This document shows, piece by piece, positions 26,058 through 35,686 of a stretch of 64,000 bases of DNA; position 1 is the first letter of the stretch; every line of letters begins with the position of its first letter. The DNA is from 62-47 sp039808365. GTDB lineage: Bacteria; Pseudomonadota; Alphaproteobacteria; Rhizobiales; Xanthobacteraceae. The notes below the pieces were generated by a model, which was not told where the DNA came from, made no database searches, and was given only the letters and a program-made list of their open reading frames with translations. The position numbers and the translations under genes are program-made. The stretch is from NCBI GenBank assembly GCA_039808365.1, contig JBDHSX010000001.1:1-64000 (forward strand), given 5' to 3'.

Positions 26058-26999
26058 ATGCTGCTCCCCGCCGACCAGCCCGGCGTTGTTGCTCCCTTTG
26101 ACGACGTCACGATCGAACTGTGCAGATCGAACCCCGACGTGATGATCATGACGGCGGACTTGCAGCCGTATGTCGATATTTTCCGGGTTCCCAAGGAAAG
26201 GCCGAAGCAGTTTCTCGACGTCGGCATGGCGGAACAGAATCTGCTTTCGATCGGGGCCGGCATTTCCAAGGCCGGCTTCATCCCGATCGCCACGACCTTC
26301 GCCTGTTACGCCTCGCGTCGGGCGTTCGACCAGATGGTGATCTGCATGGGCACCGGGCCGAGAACCTGCGTCGTCATCGGCTTCACGCCGGGCATCACCA
26401 GTCCGGCGCGCATTCATCATCAATCGACCGAAGACCTCGCCATGACCCGCGCCGTGCCCCATGCGACGGTGATCGATCCGGTTGACGCGACGGAATTCAC
26501 GCAAGCCGTTCGCGCTTCCGTCCGGCAGCCCGGTCTGGTCTACATGCGCGGCCTTCGCGGAACGGTGTCGCGTCTGCTCGATCCGGAAAAGTATGTGTTC
26601 GAGGTCGGGAAGACGTATTGTCTCAGGGATGGCGGCGGCCCCGGAATAATCGCGACCGGCGCGGGAACCGAATGGGCCATCGAGGTTTCGCGGCTGCTCG
26701 AAGGCGCGGGGATCGACCATGCGCTCCTGCACGTGCCGACCCTCAAGCCGGCCCGGCAGGAGGAAATCTGGCGGTTCTGCGCGGGGCGCAGTCGGGTGTT
26801 CACCATCGAAAATCACAACATCGTCGGGGGGCTCGGCGGTCTTGTCGCCGAGGTCATGGCGGATCACGGCGGCGGGCCGCGGCTGACGCGGCTCGGCGTC
26901 CCCGATCATTGGGCGCCCGGCGGATCGCTCGGCTATATCCGGCAATCCCTCGGCCTTGATGCCGAAAGCCTCGCGCGGCGAATCAAGGAGGCGGCATAA
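26058..26999 (+). CDS. transketolase, C-terminal (pyrimidine-binding) subunit
   Basis: This 313-residue protein corresponds to the C-terminal half of transketolase. The Transket_pyr domain (MTADLQPYVDIFRVPKERP, DVGMAEQNLLSIGAGISKAG, TFACYASRRAFDQMV) is followed by the C-terminal transketolase domain (IIATGAGTEWAIEVSRLLEG). The DVGMAEQN segment carries the catalytic glutamate that activates thiamine pyrophosphate. It is encoded before the N-terminal subunit, the reverse of the order in most split transketolases, with a gap of only two bases. The two should assemble into one enzyme. Confidence 0.86.
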   Translation: MLLPADQPGVVAPFDDVTIELCRSNPDVMIMTADLQPYVDIFRVPKERPKQFLDVGMAEQNLLSIGAGISKAGFIPIATTFACYASRRAFDQMVICMGTGPRTCVVIGFTPGITSPARIHHQSTEDLAMTRAVPHATVIDPVDATEFTQAVRASVRQPGLVYMRGLRGTVSRLLDPEKYVFEVGKTYCLRDGGGPGIIATGAGTEWAIEVSRLLEGAGIDHALLHVPTLKPARQEEIWRFCAGRSRVFTIENHNIVGGLGGLVAEVMADHGGGPRLTRLGVPDHWAPGGSLGYIRQSLGLDAESLARRIKEAA

Positions 27000-27001
27000 T
27001 C

Positions 27002-27847
27002 ATGAAGGGCAGGAACCTCTCGATCACGGAACTCGAACATCTGGCGCTGAAGATGCGGCGGAACGTCATCGATATTTGCATGCAGCGCGGCGGATATGCC
27101 GGGCAGGGGGTTGCGCTGGCCGATCTTGGCGCAAGCCTTTACTTTCACGAGATGCGGCCGGACGGCAAGGGTTGGTATCATGATGTGTTCGTCAATTCGA
27201 ACGGGCACGACGCCATCATGTGCTATTCCGCTTTTGCGGAGCAGGGGCTCTATACGATGGACGAGCTCCGCACCTACAACGCCGACGGCACCGATGTCGA
27301 CATGAGCCCCTGCGAAGGTCGGCGCGGCTTCGTCATCACCATGGGGTCGCTCGGCCAGGGGCCGTCGCAAGCCGCTGGAATCGCCTATGGCGAGCGGGTG
27401 AGAGGATCCGACAAGCGCGTGTATTGTCTATTGTCCGACGGTGAACTCCAGGAAGGCAATGTGTGGGAGGCGGCGATGTTCGCCGGCCATCACAAGCTCG
27501 ACAATCTGGTGTTTCTGATCGACAACAATGATTTGCAGGCGGGTGGCAACACCCGCAATATTTTGAATGTCGAGCCGGTGCCCGAGAAGTTCGAGGCATT
27601 CGGTTTCAAGGCGCGTCGGGTCAACGGGAACAGCATTCCGGAAATTCTCGATGCGTTCGCGGAAGCGCGGAGCACCAAGGGCAAGCCTTACGCGATGGTT
27701 TGCGATACGAAGCTGTTCCAGGGAAGTCCCTACATGCAAACGCGCTTTCCGACCGCGCATTTCGTGCAGACGGATATGGAGACGTGGAAGGCCGGGCTTG
27801 CCGAACTGGAAGGGTTGATCGCGGCAAGTCACGCCGACGCGGAGTAA
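27002..27847 (+). CDS. transketolase, N-terminal (thiamine-diphosphate-binding) subunit
   Basis: This is a 281-residue protein matching the N-terminal transketolase domain: TMGSLGQGPSQAAGIAYGER, then LLSDGELQEGNVWEAAMFAG and LVFLIDNNDLQ, the Mg/TPP-binding G-D-G-x(n)-N type motif (here SDGE...N). It pairs with the C-terminal subunit encoded two bases upstream. A dedicated split transketolase in a substrate-specific operon usually means a ketose-like intermediate is split in catabolism, as in the sulfo-transketolase route for sulfoquinovose. Whether that applies here is untested. The operon ends here; the next gene is convergent. Confidence 0.86.
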   Translation: MKGRNLSITELEHLALKMRRNVIDICMQRGGYAGQGVALADLGASLYFHEMRPDGKGWYHDVFVNSNGHDAIMCYSAFAEQGLYTMDELRTYNADGTDVDMSPCEGRRGFVITMGSLGQGPSQAAGIAYGERVRGSDKRVYCLLSDGELQEGNVWEAAMFAGHHKLDNLVFLIDNNDLQAGGNTRNILNVEPVPEKFEAFGFKARRVNGNSIPEILDAFAEARSTKGKPYAMVCDTKLFQGSPYMQTRFPTAHFVQTDMETWKAGLAELEGLIAASHADAE

Positions 27848-28018
27848 AGCCGCGACCGGATCACCGCGCGATTCACGACAACCAGCCGCGCAATGACGTC
27901 ACGATTCGGACCCGCATGCGCCCGATCGTGCCGACGGCGGCGGCCGGTTCGACGTCGGGCGCGCGCAGTTCAACACGCGTCCGGCCGCCGCTGATGCCGG
28001 CGGGCGAGCCTGACGCGA

Positions 28019-28828
28019 TCAATTCTTCACGGCGCGGTACGCGTGCCAGGTGCCGTGGCCGAGCACGGGAAACACCACGATCAGGCCGATCAGTCCGGTG
28101 GCGATGCTGAGCAGGATCAGCGCCAGCATGATCGCGGCCCAGGTCAGCATCGCCGCCATGTTGTGCCAGACCAGCGCCATGCTGGAGCCCATCGCGGTCA
28201 GCGCGTCGACGCGCTGGTCGAGCTGCATCGGGATCGAGAATGCGCTGATGCCGAACGAGAACGCCGCGAACAGCGCGCCGACGACGCTGCCGACGATCAG
28301 CATCGCCCAGCCGGTCGGCGTGCCGAACAGCATCGGCGCGACGTGGTCGAGGCCGGGGAAGGCCACCAGCCCGAAGAACAGCGCGTAGACGATCACCGCG
28401 GCGCGCATCCACACCAGCATCAGCAGGCATAAAAGGACGCCGGTGAACATGATCTGCGCGCCCGACGCGGGATGCACGAAGATCATGTTGCGCAAGCTCA
28501 CTGGCCTGCCCTCGGCGATCTGCCGGCTCTTGGCGTAGGGGCCGACCGCGAGGATCGGGCCGACCACCATGAAGCCGGCGAGCGCCGGGAACAGAATGTA
28601 ATCCAGTTCGAACTTGAACAGGCCGTAGACGATCGCCGCCGACAGCAGGAACACGAACAGGCCGTAGACGATGCTCGGTCCCGGCTTGGTGCGGAAGTCG
28701 CGCCAGCCCAGCGCCAGCCAGTGAAAGGCGTCGGCCGGGGTAAGGCCGCGTTTCCAGCGGCGGTCGACCGGCAGCGGCGAGAGAACGGGCGGGATGATGG
28801 TTTGTGAGGGTTCGGTGTTTTCGATCAC
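28019..28828 (-). CDS. DUF2189 multi-spanning membrane protein
   Basis: This 269-residue integral membrane protein has about six hydrophobic segments and the DUF2189 pattern (PADAFHWLALGWRDFRTKPG near residue 35, PILAVGPYAKSRQIAEGRP near 95, VFPVLGHGTWHAYRAVKN at the C-terminus). It lies at the end of the cbb3 oxidase operon, 31 bp after the preceding small gene. Genes of this family are often found beside ccoNOQP in Bradyrhizobium relatives; a role in oxidase biogenesis or function is likely but undefined. Confidence 0.78.
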   Translation of the reverse strand: MIENTEPSQTIIPPVLSPLPVDRRWKRGLTPADAFHWLALGWRDFRTKPGPSIVYGLFVFLLSAAIVYGLFKFELDYILFPALAGFMVVGPILAVGPYAKSRQIAEGRPVSLRNMIFVHPASGAQIMFTGVLLCLLMLVWMRAAVIVYALFFGLVAFPGLDHVAPMLFGTPTGWAMLIVGSVVGALFAAFSFGISAFSIPMQLDQRVDALTAMGSSMALVWHNMAAMLTWAAIMLALILLSIATGLIGLIVVFPVLGHGTWHAYRAVKN

Positions 28829-28859
28829 GTCAGATCCTCATCGCTGCGAGAGATCGGGA

Positions 28860-29069
28860 TTATCGGGGTGTGCAAGACGACTGCGCCGCGCTGAAGGCGC
28901 CGGCCGCGCCATTGTCGCCGCCGCGCACATGGGCGACGCAGTCCGGCTGCGAGGTGACGGCGACGTAGACCAGATGCCAGTTGGCGCCGATCACCAGCGC
29001 CAGGCCGGCGCCGACCAAGAGCCAGATCCAGCGGCGATCGCGTCGCATGATGGTGGTCTCCCCGCTCAT
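28860..29069 (-). CDS. small single-span membrane protein after ccoP
   Basis: This is about 69 residues: a short basic N-terminus (MRRDRRWIW), one transmembrane helix (LLVGAGLALVIGANWHLVYV), then a short exported tail with two cysteines (QPDC and SSC) that could form a disulfide. ATG 29069 overlaps the ccoP stop (ATGA) and is given here; ATG 29048, with GGGGAG nine bases upstream, would give 62 residues. It sits where ccoG/ccoH accessory genes often occur but is too small for either. It is probably a cbb3-associated small subunit or assembly factor. Confidence 0.6.
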   Translation of the reverse strand: MSGETTIMRRDRRWIWLLVGAGLALVIGANWHLVYVAVTSQPDCVAHVRGGDNGAAGAFSAAQSSCTPR

Positions 29070-29956
29070 TTGTCGGGCTTCCGCAGGTCGACCAGATAGA
29101 GCGCCAGGATCTTGCGATCGAGATCGGAGAGGCGGCTCTCCCAGGTCGGCATATGGCCCTGCCGGCCGCCCCACAGCGTGGTGGCGATCGAACCGGCGTC
29201 GCCGCCGTAGATCCAGAACGGATCGGTCAGGTTCGGCGCGCCCATCTCGGGATTGCCCTTGGCGTCCTCGCCGTGACAGGAGGCGCAGTTGGCGGCGAAC
29301 AGCTCCTTGCCGGCCGCGACCTTGGCGGCATCGAGATCCGTTTTGGATTCCTTGGCGTTGGGGTGCGACAGGCTGCGGACGAAGGCGATTACCTTGTCGA
29401 TGTCGGCGCGCGGCAGCATGCCGTCCTTGCCGAACGCCGGCATCTGCGAGGTGCGGGTTTCAGGATGCGCCGAGTTGATGCCGACGGTGATCGTCTGGAA
29501 GATCGCCTCCGGTGTGCCGCCCCACAGCCACGAATTGGTGGTGAGGTTGGGAAAGCCTTTGCCGCCCTGCGCGGCGCGGCCGTGGCAGGCGGCGCAGTTG
29601 TCGCCGAACAGCGCGCGTCCGGTCTCGCGCACCGCCTCCATCAGCCGCGGATCTTTCTGGATGTCGGCGAAGCTCTCCTTTTCGATGCGCGCCGACCACA
29701 CCGCGCGGTCGAGCGCCGCCTGCTTGACCGCCTGCGTCACGTCGTGGCGGACGTCGCTGCCCAGGAGGCCCTTGGTGTAGGTGCGGCCGATCGGCCAGGT
29801 CGGCATCAGGATCCAGTAGCCGACGGCGAAGATCACCGTGCAGGCGAGGAAGAACCAGATCACCTTCGGCACTGGCGTATTGAGTTCGGTGATGCCGTTC
29901 CATTCGTGACCGGTGGTCATGTAGCCGGTATGCGGGTCGCGTTCAAAGTGCCCCAT
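29066..29956 (-). CDS. ccoP: cytochrome c oxidase cbb3-type subunit III (CcoP/FixP)
   Basis: This 296-residue subunit has an N-terminal membrane anchor (VIWFFLACTVIFAVGYWILM) and two cytochrome c domains with haem-binding C-A-A-C-H and C-A-S-C-H motifs near residues 145 and 235. It passes electrons in the periplasm to CcoO and CcoN. The N-terminal segment HEWNGITELNTPVPKVIWFF is diagnostic of CcoP. It is nine bases downstream of ccoQ in the operon ccoNOQP and overlaps the following small gene. Confidence 0.95.
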   Translation of the reverse strand: MGHFERDPHTGYMTTGHEWNGITELNTPVPKVIWFFLACTVIFAVGYWILMPTWPIGRTYTKGLLGSDVRHDVTQAVKQAALDRAVWSARIEKESFADIQKDPRLMEAVRETGRALFGDNCAACHGRAAQGGKGFPNLTTNSWLWGGTPEAIFQTITVGINSAHPETRTSQMPAFGKDGMLPRADIDKVIAFVRSLSHPNAKESKTDLDAAKVAAGKELFAANCASCHGEDAKGNPEMGAPNLTDPFWIYGGDAGSIATTLWGGRQGHMPTWESRLSDLDRKILALYLVDLRKPDK

Positions 29957-29965
29957 GATCAGCCC

Positions 29966-30139
29966 TCATCCCCGGTATGGCTTGTCGTCGTCGTCGAGAA
30001 CCGCTTGCGCGGCCTGCTCGAACGGTTTCTGGTTGGCGGGCCAGTAGGTGTAGACCAGCACGATCAGCGACAGGCCGATCAGGTAGAACAGGCCGAACGA
30101 CTTGGAGAGCCAGACGAGCAGGTCGTGGGTGATGATCAT
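29966..30139 (-). CDS. ccoQ: cbb3-type oxidase small subunit CcoQ/FixQ
   Basis: The 57-residue protein has one transmembrane helix (SFGLFYLIGLSLIVLVYTYW) followed by the CcoQ hallmark PANQKPFEQAA and an acidic tail. ATG 30139 overlaps the ccoO stop by four bases. CcoQ stabilises the CcoNOP core, especially under oxygen. Its position between ccoO and ccoP is canonical. Confidence 0.9.
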   Translation of the reverse strand: MIITHDLLVWLSKSFGLFYLIGLSLIVLVYTYWPANQKPFEQAAQAVLDDDDKPYRG

Positions 30140-30873
30140 GGCTTTTGCTCCGCGGTCGCGACCGGCTTGTGGGCGGCGTCGGTGAGCCGGCCGAGGATTT
30201 GCAGATAGGCGACCAGCGCGTCCATCTCGGTCAGTTGAGTGGGTTTGCCGTCGAAGGCGCGCACCGTGGTCGCCTTGCCGTAACGCTTGACGACGCCTTC
30301 GGCGGCGGGTGAATCGGGGGCAGCCTGGCCGTAGGCGTCGGCGGCGGCGTTGGCGATCATGTCGTCGGTGTAGGGCACGCCGACGTCGCGCTGCGCCCTG
30401 AGGTGCTTGCTGAGGTCGTTGGTGCGCAGGTCGGTGCGTTCCAGGAAGGCATAGGCCGGCATCACCGATTCCGGCACCACCGCGCGCGGATTGATCAGGT
30501 GCGCGACGTGCCAGTCGTCGGAATACTTCTCGCCGAGGCGGGCGATGTCCGGGCCGGTGCGCTTGGAGCCCCACAGCATCGGATGGTCGTATTTGGATTC
30601 GACCGCGAGCGAATACGGCCCGTAGCGCTCCACTTCGTCGCGCAGCGTGCGGATCATCTGCGAGTGGCAGGCGTAGCAGCCTTCTCGGATGTAGATGTTG
30701 CGACCGGCCAGTTCGAGCGGGGTGTAGACCCGCATGTCGGGCGCGTCCTCCACGGTCTGGTGGATGGTGAACAGCGGCGCGATCTCGACGAGGCCGCCGA
30801 CCGAGGCGACGGCGATGATGCCGAGCACCATGCCGATGGTCTTGCGTTCCAGCCGGTAGTGAAATCCGAACAT
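30136..30873 (-). CDS. ccoO: cbb3-type oxidase subunit II (CcoO/FixO), mono-haem cytochrome c
   Basis: This 245-residue protein is anchored by an N-terminal helix (IGMVLGIIAVASVGGLVEIA), followed by a cytochrome c domain with REGCYACHSQMIRTLRDE, the CcoO haem motif. Family-typical segments YSLAVESKYDHPMLWGSKRT and DDWHVAHLINPRAVVP are present. It accepts electrons from CcoP or soluble carriers in the periplasm and feeds the CcoN catalytic site. It lies six bases after ccoN and overlaps ccoQ. Confidence 0.95.
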   Translation of the reverse strand: MFGFHYRLERKTIGMVLGIIAVASVGGLVEIAPLFTIHQTVEDAPDMRVYTPLELAGRNIYIREGCYACHSQMIRTLRDEVERYGPYSLAVESKYDHPMLWGSKRTGPDIARLGEKYSDDWHVAHLINPRAVVPESVMPAYAFLERTDLRTNDLSKHLRAQRDVGVPYTDDMIANAAADAYGQAAPDSPAAEGVVKRYGKATTVRAFDGKPTQLTEMDALVAYLQILGRLTDAAHKPVATAEQKP

Positions 30874-30879
30874 GATGAC

Positions 30880-32535
<1,656 letters not shown>

Positions 32536-32658
32536 CGAAACATACCCCTTGTTTCCTCGCGCGGCCCGCGCGACCGATATCGCAAATCAGATCATTCCCG
32601 CGAACGGGATCATGTCAATCTGTGAGAGCGGTGCTCTATTTTGTCCGGACACGACGTC

Positions 32659-32673
32659 TTGATGCAAATGCAA
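32659..32673. promoter_or_regulatory. imperfect FixK/Fnr-type box upstream of ccoN
   Basis: TTGATGCAAATGCAA has TTG and CAA half-sites, but separated by nine rather than the usual eight bases. Its location about 125 bp before ccoN is right for a FixK-controlled promoter. The extra base makes this a weak call. Confidence 0.3.
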
Positions 32674-32794
32674 ATTAGTGTGCATCACGGCAATGCGAAC
32701 GCCGAGTCACGGCCTAGATCGTGAGGTTAAAATCGGCAATGAGTCGCGGACGCTGCGCTCGGATCGTCGGCGGCTTTCGTGGCGGGCAAATCCG

Positions 32795-33463
32795 TCAGGT
32801 GTCCGGACCGTGCGCCGGATAGGCTCCCTGACAGCGCGCGCCGTGCGCGATTTCGTGTTGCGCCCGCAGCGGCCGGGAGTCATGATCGGCCATCGGTTGC
32901 AACGCGCGGTTCGGCGGCGGTTGCTCGAACAACTGGAAAACAACCGTGTGGCGATGGCATGGATCGATATCCTTCACCATCGGCACGCGTTCGTTGTCAC
33001 AAATCTCATTGCGCGCATCGTCAGCAACCGCCGAGGGTCCCGTTGTCGTTGCGGAGACTTTCGGCGCGACGATGAGGATAGCGGCGTCAGGCGCGGCGAG
33101 CCGGTGAATATGGGACAAAACCGTCTCGGCCTTGTTCGGTCCGACCAGTGCGACAAGCAGCGCGCGGAGGTACGGCCTGAAAATGCGCCCGGTGACGCCG
33201 CGCTCCGCGACCATCAGGTCGAGCATGTTGCGCGCCAGCGGCGTCAGGTCGCGGGGCTGCGTGGCGGGATCGAGGATGACGCGCAAGGTGTGTTCGATGC
33301 GCGGCCAATTCGACCGCGAGATATGCGTCAGCACGCTGCTGAGATGCGGGTGGCGGTGCAGCATGGCGACCAGGCTGAAGGCGAGGTCGTCGATTCCCGG
33401 CGCGTCGAAAGCGTCGGCGGCGAGCGCCGACGCCTTCACCGCCGTGTGGCTATCGGGTGACAT
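32795..33463 (-). CDS. hypothetical protein between pseudoazurin and ccoN
   Basis: This 222-residue protein has no signal peptide or membrane helix. The first 125 residues look structured (LAFSLVAMLHRHPHLSSVLT, DLTPLARNMLDLMVAERGVT). The last 95 residues are low in hydrophobics, rich in His, Arg and Pro, and may be a disordered tail or sequence read past a lost stop codon. Its ATG lies inside the last 14 bases of the pseudoazurin gene, so the two are probably co-transcribed. I recognise no family; its position suggests a role in microaerobic electron transfer or its regulation. Confidence 0.5.
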   Translation of the reverse strand: MSPDSHTAVKASALAADAFDAPGIDDLAFSLVAMLHRHPHLSSVLTHISRSNWPRIEHTLRVILDPATQPRDLTPLARNMLDLMVAERGVTGRIFRPYLRALLVALVGPNKAETVLSHIHRLAAPDAAILIVAPKVSATTTGPSAVADDARNEICDNERVPMVKDIDPCHRHTVVFQLFEQPPPNRALQPMADHDSRPLRAQHEIAHGARCQGAYPAHGPDT

Positions 33464-33944
33464 TGCCGGTTCCCGCGTCCGCCGCGGTGCTCTTGGCGGC
33501 CTGATCCAGCAACGCCGTCATCCGCTTGGTGGCGATCGGCGGCATCTTGGCCTGCTTGATGGCGTCGATGTTCGCGGTGTTGTCGCCGACTTCGATCAGG
33601 CCGACCATGCCCATGCCGAAATGCGGTGAGCAGCGGTAGCCGTAGAGGCCGGGCTTGTCGAATGTGACGCTGATTTCCTGCGATAGCTTGCCTTTGAACG
33701 GCGTCGCGCCGTCCGGCACCATGCCCGGAATCGATTCCGCGTCGTGGCCCTTGTCGGCGGGGACGAATTTCACGGTATCGCCGGCCTTGATCTTCAGGAA
33801 CGCCGGATCAAACGCCATCGCCTGATTGTCAGGACCCTTGTTCAGCATCTTGACTTCGAATTCCGCGGCTTGCGCGGGAATAGCCAACATCAATGCGCCG
33901 GCGCATAGCGCGAGGGTGCTTAAGCGGGTGGTCAAGCGGGTCAT
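33450..33944 (-). CDS. pseudoazurin (blue copper electron carrier)
   Basis: The 164-residue product has a signal peptide ending AIPAQA-AE near residue 27 and a cupredoxin domain. Copper ligands are visible: His in DKGHDAESIPGMVPDGA, then Y-R-C-S-P-H-F-G-M-G-M providing Cys, His and Met. The C-terminal extension (about 35 residues after VGLIEVGDN) is normal for pseudoazurins. It carries electrons in the periplasm to copper nitrite reductase, nitrous oxide reductase or peroxidases. A perfect TTGCG-N4-CGCAA box lies about 90 bp upstream. No nitrite reductase of the denitrifying type is in the window. Confidence 0.92.
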   Translation of the reverse strand: MTRLTTRLSTLALCAGALMLAIPAQAAEFEVKMLNKGPDNQAMAFDPAFLKIKAGDTVKFVPADKGHDAESIPGMVPDGATPFKGKLSQEISVTFDKPGLYGYRCSPHFGMGMVGLIEVGDNTANIDAIKQAKMPPIATKRMTALLDQAAKSTAADAGTGNVTR

Positions 33945-34031
33945 GATCGGGTTCCATCTGTACGGCTGCCTTCAAGGGGCAGCGTTCATCATCAACAGAC
34001 GAGCCCTACGCCCGTGCGCGCAACCGGCTCG

Positions 34032-34045
34032 TTGCGCTGGCGCAA
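34032..34045. promoter_or_regulatory. FixK/NnrR-type anaerobox upstream of pseudoazurin
   Basis: TTGCG-CTGG-CGCAA is a perfect inverted repeat of the TTG-N8-CAA class recognised by FixK2/NnrR/Fnr proteins. It starts 88 bp upstream of the pseudoazurin ATG, a normal activator distance allowing for a short leader. It predicts low-oxygen or NO-dependent expression of pseudoazurin and perhaps the downstream gene. Confidence 0.65.
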
Positions 34046-34204
34046 GTTATGACGAAAGTTTGGTTCTGGTTATCGCAAGGCGCTCAGACGACATCGGCGT
34101 CCGTGGCGTGTGCGGAGCCGGGTCAAGCAGTTCCTGAAGCTGCCGCCAGCCGACGCACCGAAGATGCGATAAACCTCATGAAGTCCTGCGTTCGGTTCAC
34201 CCCG

Positions 34205-35524
34205 TCATGATCGATCGCTGTCCGCGAACTTCGCCTCCATCGCGCGCCGCGTCGCCACCGTGTCGTCGGCGTGATCGATTTCGACATCGTTCCAGGTCAC
34301 GACCGCGCCATGCGCGATATCGCGTGTGAGTTTCACGCGGTGCGCGAGGCCGATCGGCAATGCGCCGACCTTCAGGCTGTCGCGCGCCGGCATCAGTCTG
34401 CCCCATACGGTGTAACCACCCTCGCCGTCGAGCATCTCACCGGCCTTGAGGGCGCGCTTGGCGACGGCGGCGACATCGCCGCGAAAGCCACGCGGCTGTC
34501 CCGTCGGCTCATGGCGCAGCGCGGCCGACAGCACCGAGATGTTCAGCTCCAGTCCGATCAGATGGTATGGCTTGTACATCGCCGCGAAGCGTCCGCTGGC
34601 GTCGGTCTTCAATCCGTATTGCCTGAAGCAATCGGCGGCGTAATCGTTCGGCGCTTCCAGCACCACATAGACGCCCCAGCGCAGATCGCGAAATACCGGA
34701 CGTCCGTCGCGTTCCACCGACGACACCACTTCCACCATGCCGGATCGATCCAGCACGCCGCCCTGGTCGCGCGGCCGCATGATGTGCGGCAGATCGTCGA
34801 CGCCGCACGGCGGAAACTTCAAGCCCGCCTCGGGGACGTCGAGCCCGGTGGCGTTGGCGATCGCCGCCATCTCGATGGCGGACTTGGTGCCGTCGAGGAA
34901 GGAGTTGAACATCTGCGGATTCATCCCGGCGGATTGCGCTTCCGCCGCGGTCAGTCCGTAGTGTTTCCACACATCCTTCGGCGTCACGTCGTGGTAGATC
35001 GGCAGATATTTGGTGCCCTTGCCGGCGGCGACCACCTTGAAGCCGGTGGCGCGCGCCCAGTCGACCATTTCGGCGGTGAGCGCCGGCTGATCGCCATAGG
35101 CCAGCGAATAGACCACGCCGGCGTTGCGCGCTTCCTCCGCCAGCAGTGGCCCCGCGAGCACATCGGCCTCGACGTTGACCATCACGATGTGCTTGCCGGC
35201 CGCGATCGCCGCGCGGGCGTGGCGGATGCCGACGGCGGGATTGCCGGTGGCCTCGACCACCACTTCGATCGCACCGTCCTTGATCGCCGCCATGCCGTCG
35301 GTTGTGAATGTCGTTCTCTCGATCCGGGCATGGTCCCATCCTACGGTGCGGCACGCTTCTCGCGCGCGCTCCGGATCGAGATCGACAATCGTAGCCACCT
35401 CAAGCCCGGGCGTATGCGGCACCTGCGCCAGAAACATCGAGCCGAATTTTCCGGCGCCGATCAGCACGACGCGAACGGGTTTGCCCGCCGCATGGCGGGC
35501 TTGCAGCAGATGGTGAAGATTCAT
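34205..35524 (-). CDS. homoserine-dehydrogenase-like oxidoreductase with C-terminal SAF domain
   Basis: This 439-residue protein has an N-terminal NAD(P)-binding domain (VRVVLIGAGKFGSMFLAQVP) with homoserine-dehydrogenase-like features (EVVVEATGNPAVGIRHARAA, then GKHIVMVNVEADVLAG), a middle catalytic region (FLDGTKSAIEMAAIANATGL) and a C-terminal SAF-type domain from about residue 365. This architecture is COG4091, a predicted homoserine dehydrogenase family of unknown substrate. It is downstream of an EctD-like dioxygenase and a GntR regulator on the same strand, facing a TRAP transporter, so it probably oxidises a hydroxylated or amino-acid-like import product. Confidence 0.8.
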   Translation of the reverse strand: MNLHHLLQARHAAGKPVRVVLIGAGKFGSMFLAQVPHTPGLEVATIVDLDPERAREACRTVGWDHARIERTTFTTDGMAAIKDGAIEVVVEATGNPAVGIRHARAAIAAGKHIVMVNVEADVLAGPLLAEEARNAGVVYSLAYGDQPALTAEMVDWARATGFKVVAAGKGTKYLPIYHDVTPKDVWKHYGLTAAEAQSAGMNPQMFNSFLDGTKSAIEMAAIANATGLDVPEAGLKFPPCGVDDLPHIMRPRDQGGVLDRSGMVEVVSSVERDGRPVFRDLRWGVYVVLEAPNDYAADCFRQYGLKTDASGRFAAMYKPYHLIGLELNISVLSAALRHEPTGQPRGFRGDVAAVAKRALKAGEMLDGEGGYTVWGRLMPARDSLKVGALPIGLAHRVKLTRDIAHGAVVTWNDVEIDHADDTVATRRAMEAKFADSDRS

Positions 35525-35575
35525 GGGACGGGTCCGGTAAGATTATTTCGGAATGGTTGAAACGCTTGAGACCGC

Positions 35576-35663
35576 CATGGCGGGACGCGCCCCGCCATGC
35601 ACGTTTCCGGTGTGACATCGGGAGAAAACGTGGATGCCCGGCACAATGGCCGGGCATGACGTT
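35576..35663. repeat. bipartite palindromic intergenic repeat (REP-like)
   Basis: Two perfect GC-rich hairpins stand side by side in a 162-bp gap. CATGGCGGG/CCCGCCATG (35576-35599, six-base loop) is followed by ATGCCCGGC/GCCGGGCAT (35634-35657, loop ACAATG), the latter flanked by AACGT...ACGTT. CACGTTT and AAACGTG between them are also complementary. This layout resembles the dispersed GTGGATGCCCGG-type palindromes common between genes in Bradyrhizobium-like genomes. It may stabilise or end transcripts between the dioxygenase and the SAF-enzyme gene. Confidence 0.7.
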
Positions 35664-35686
35664 CGAGTCAAAATTCCGGCGGAAAA

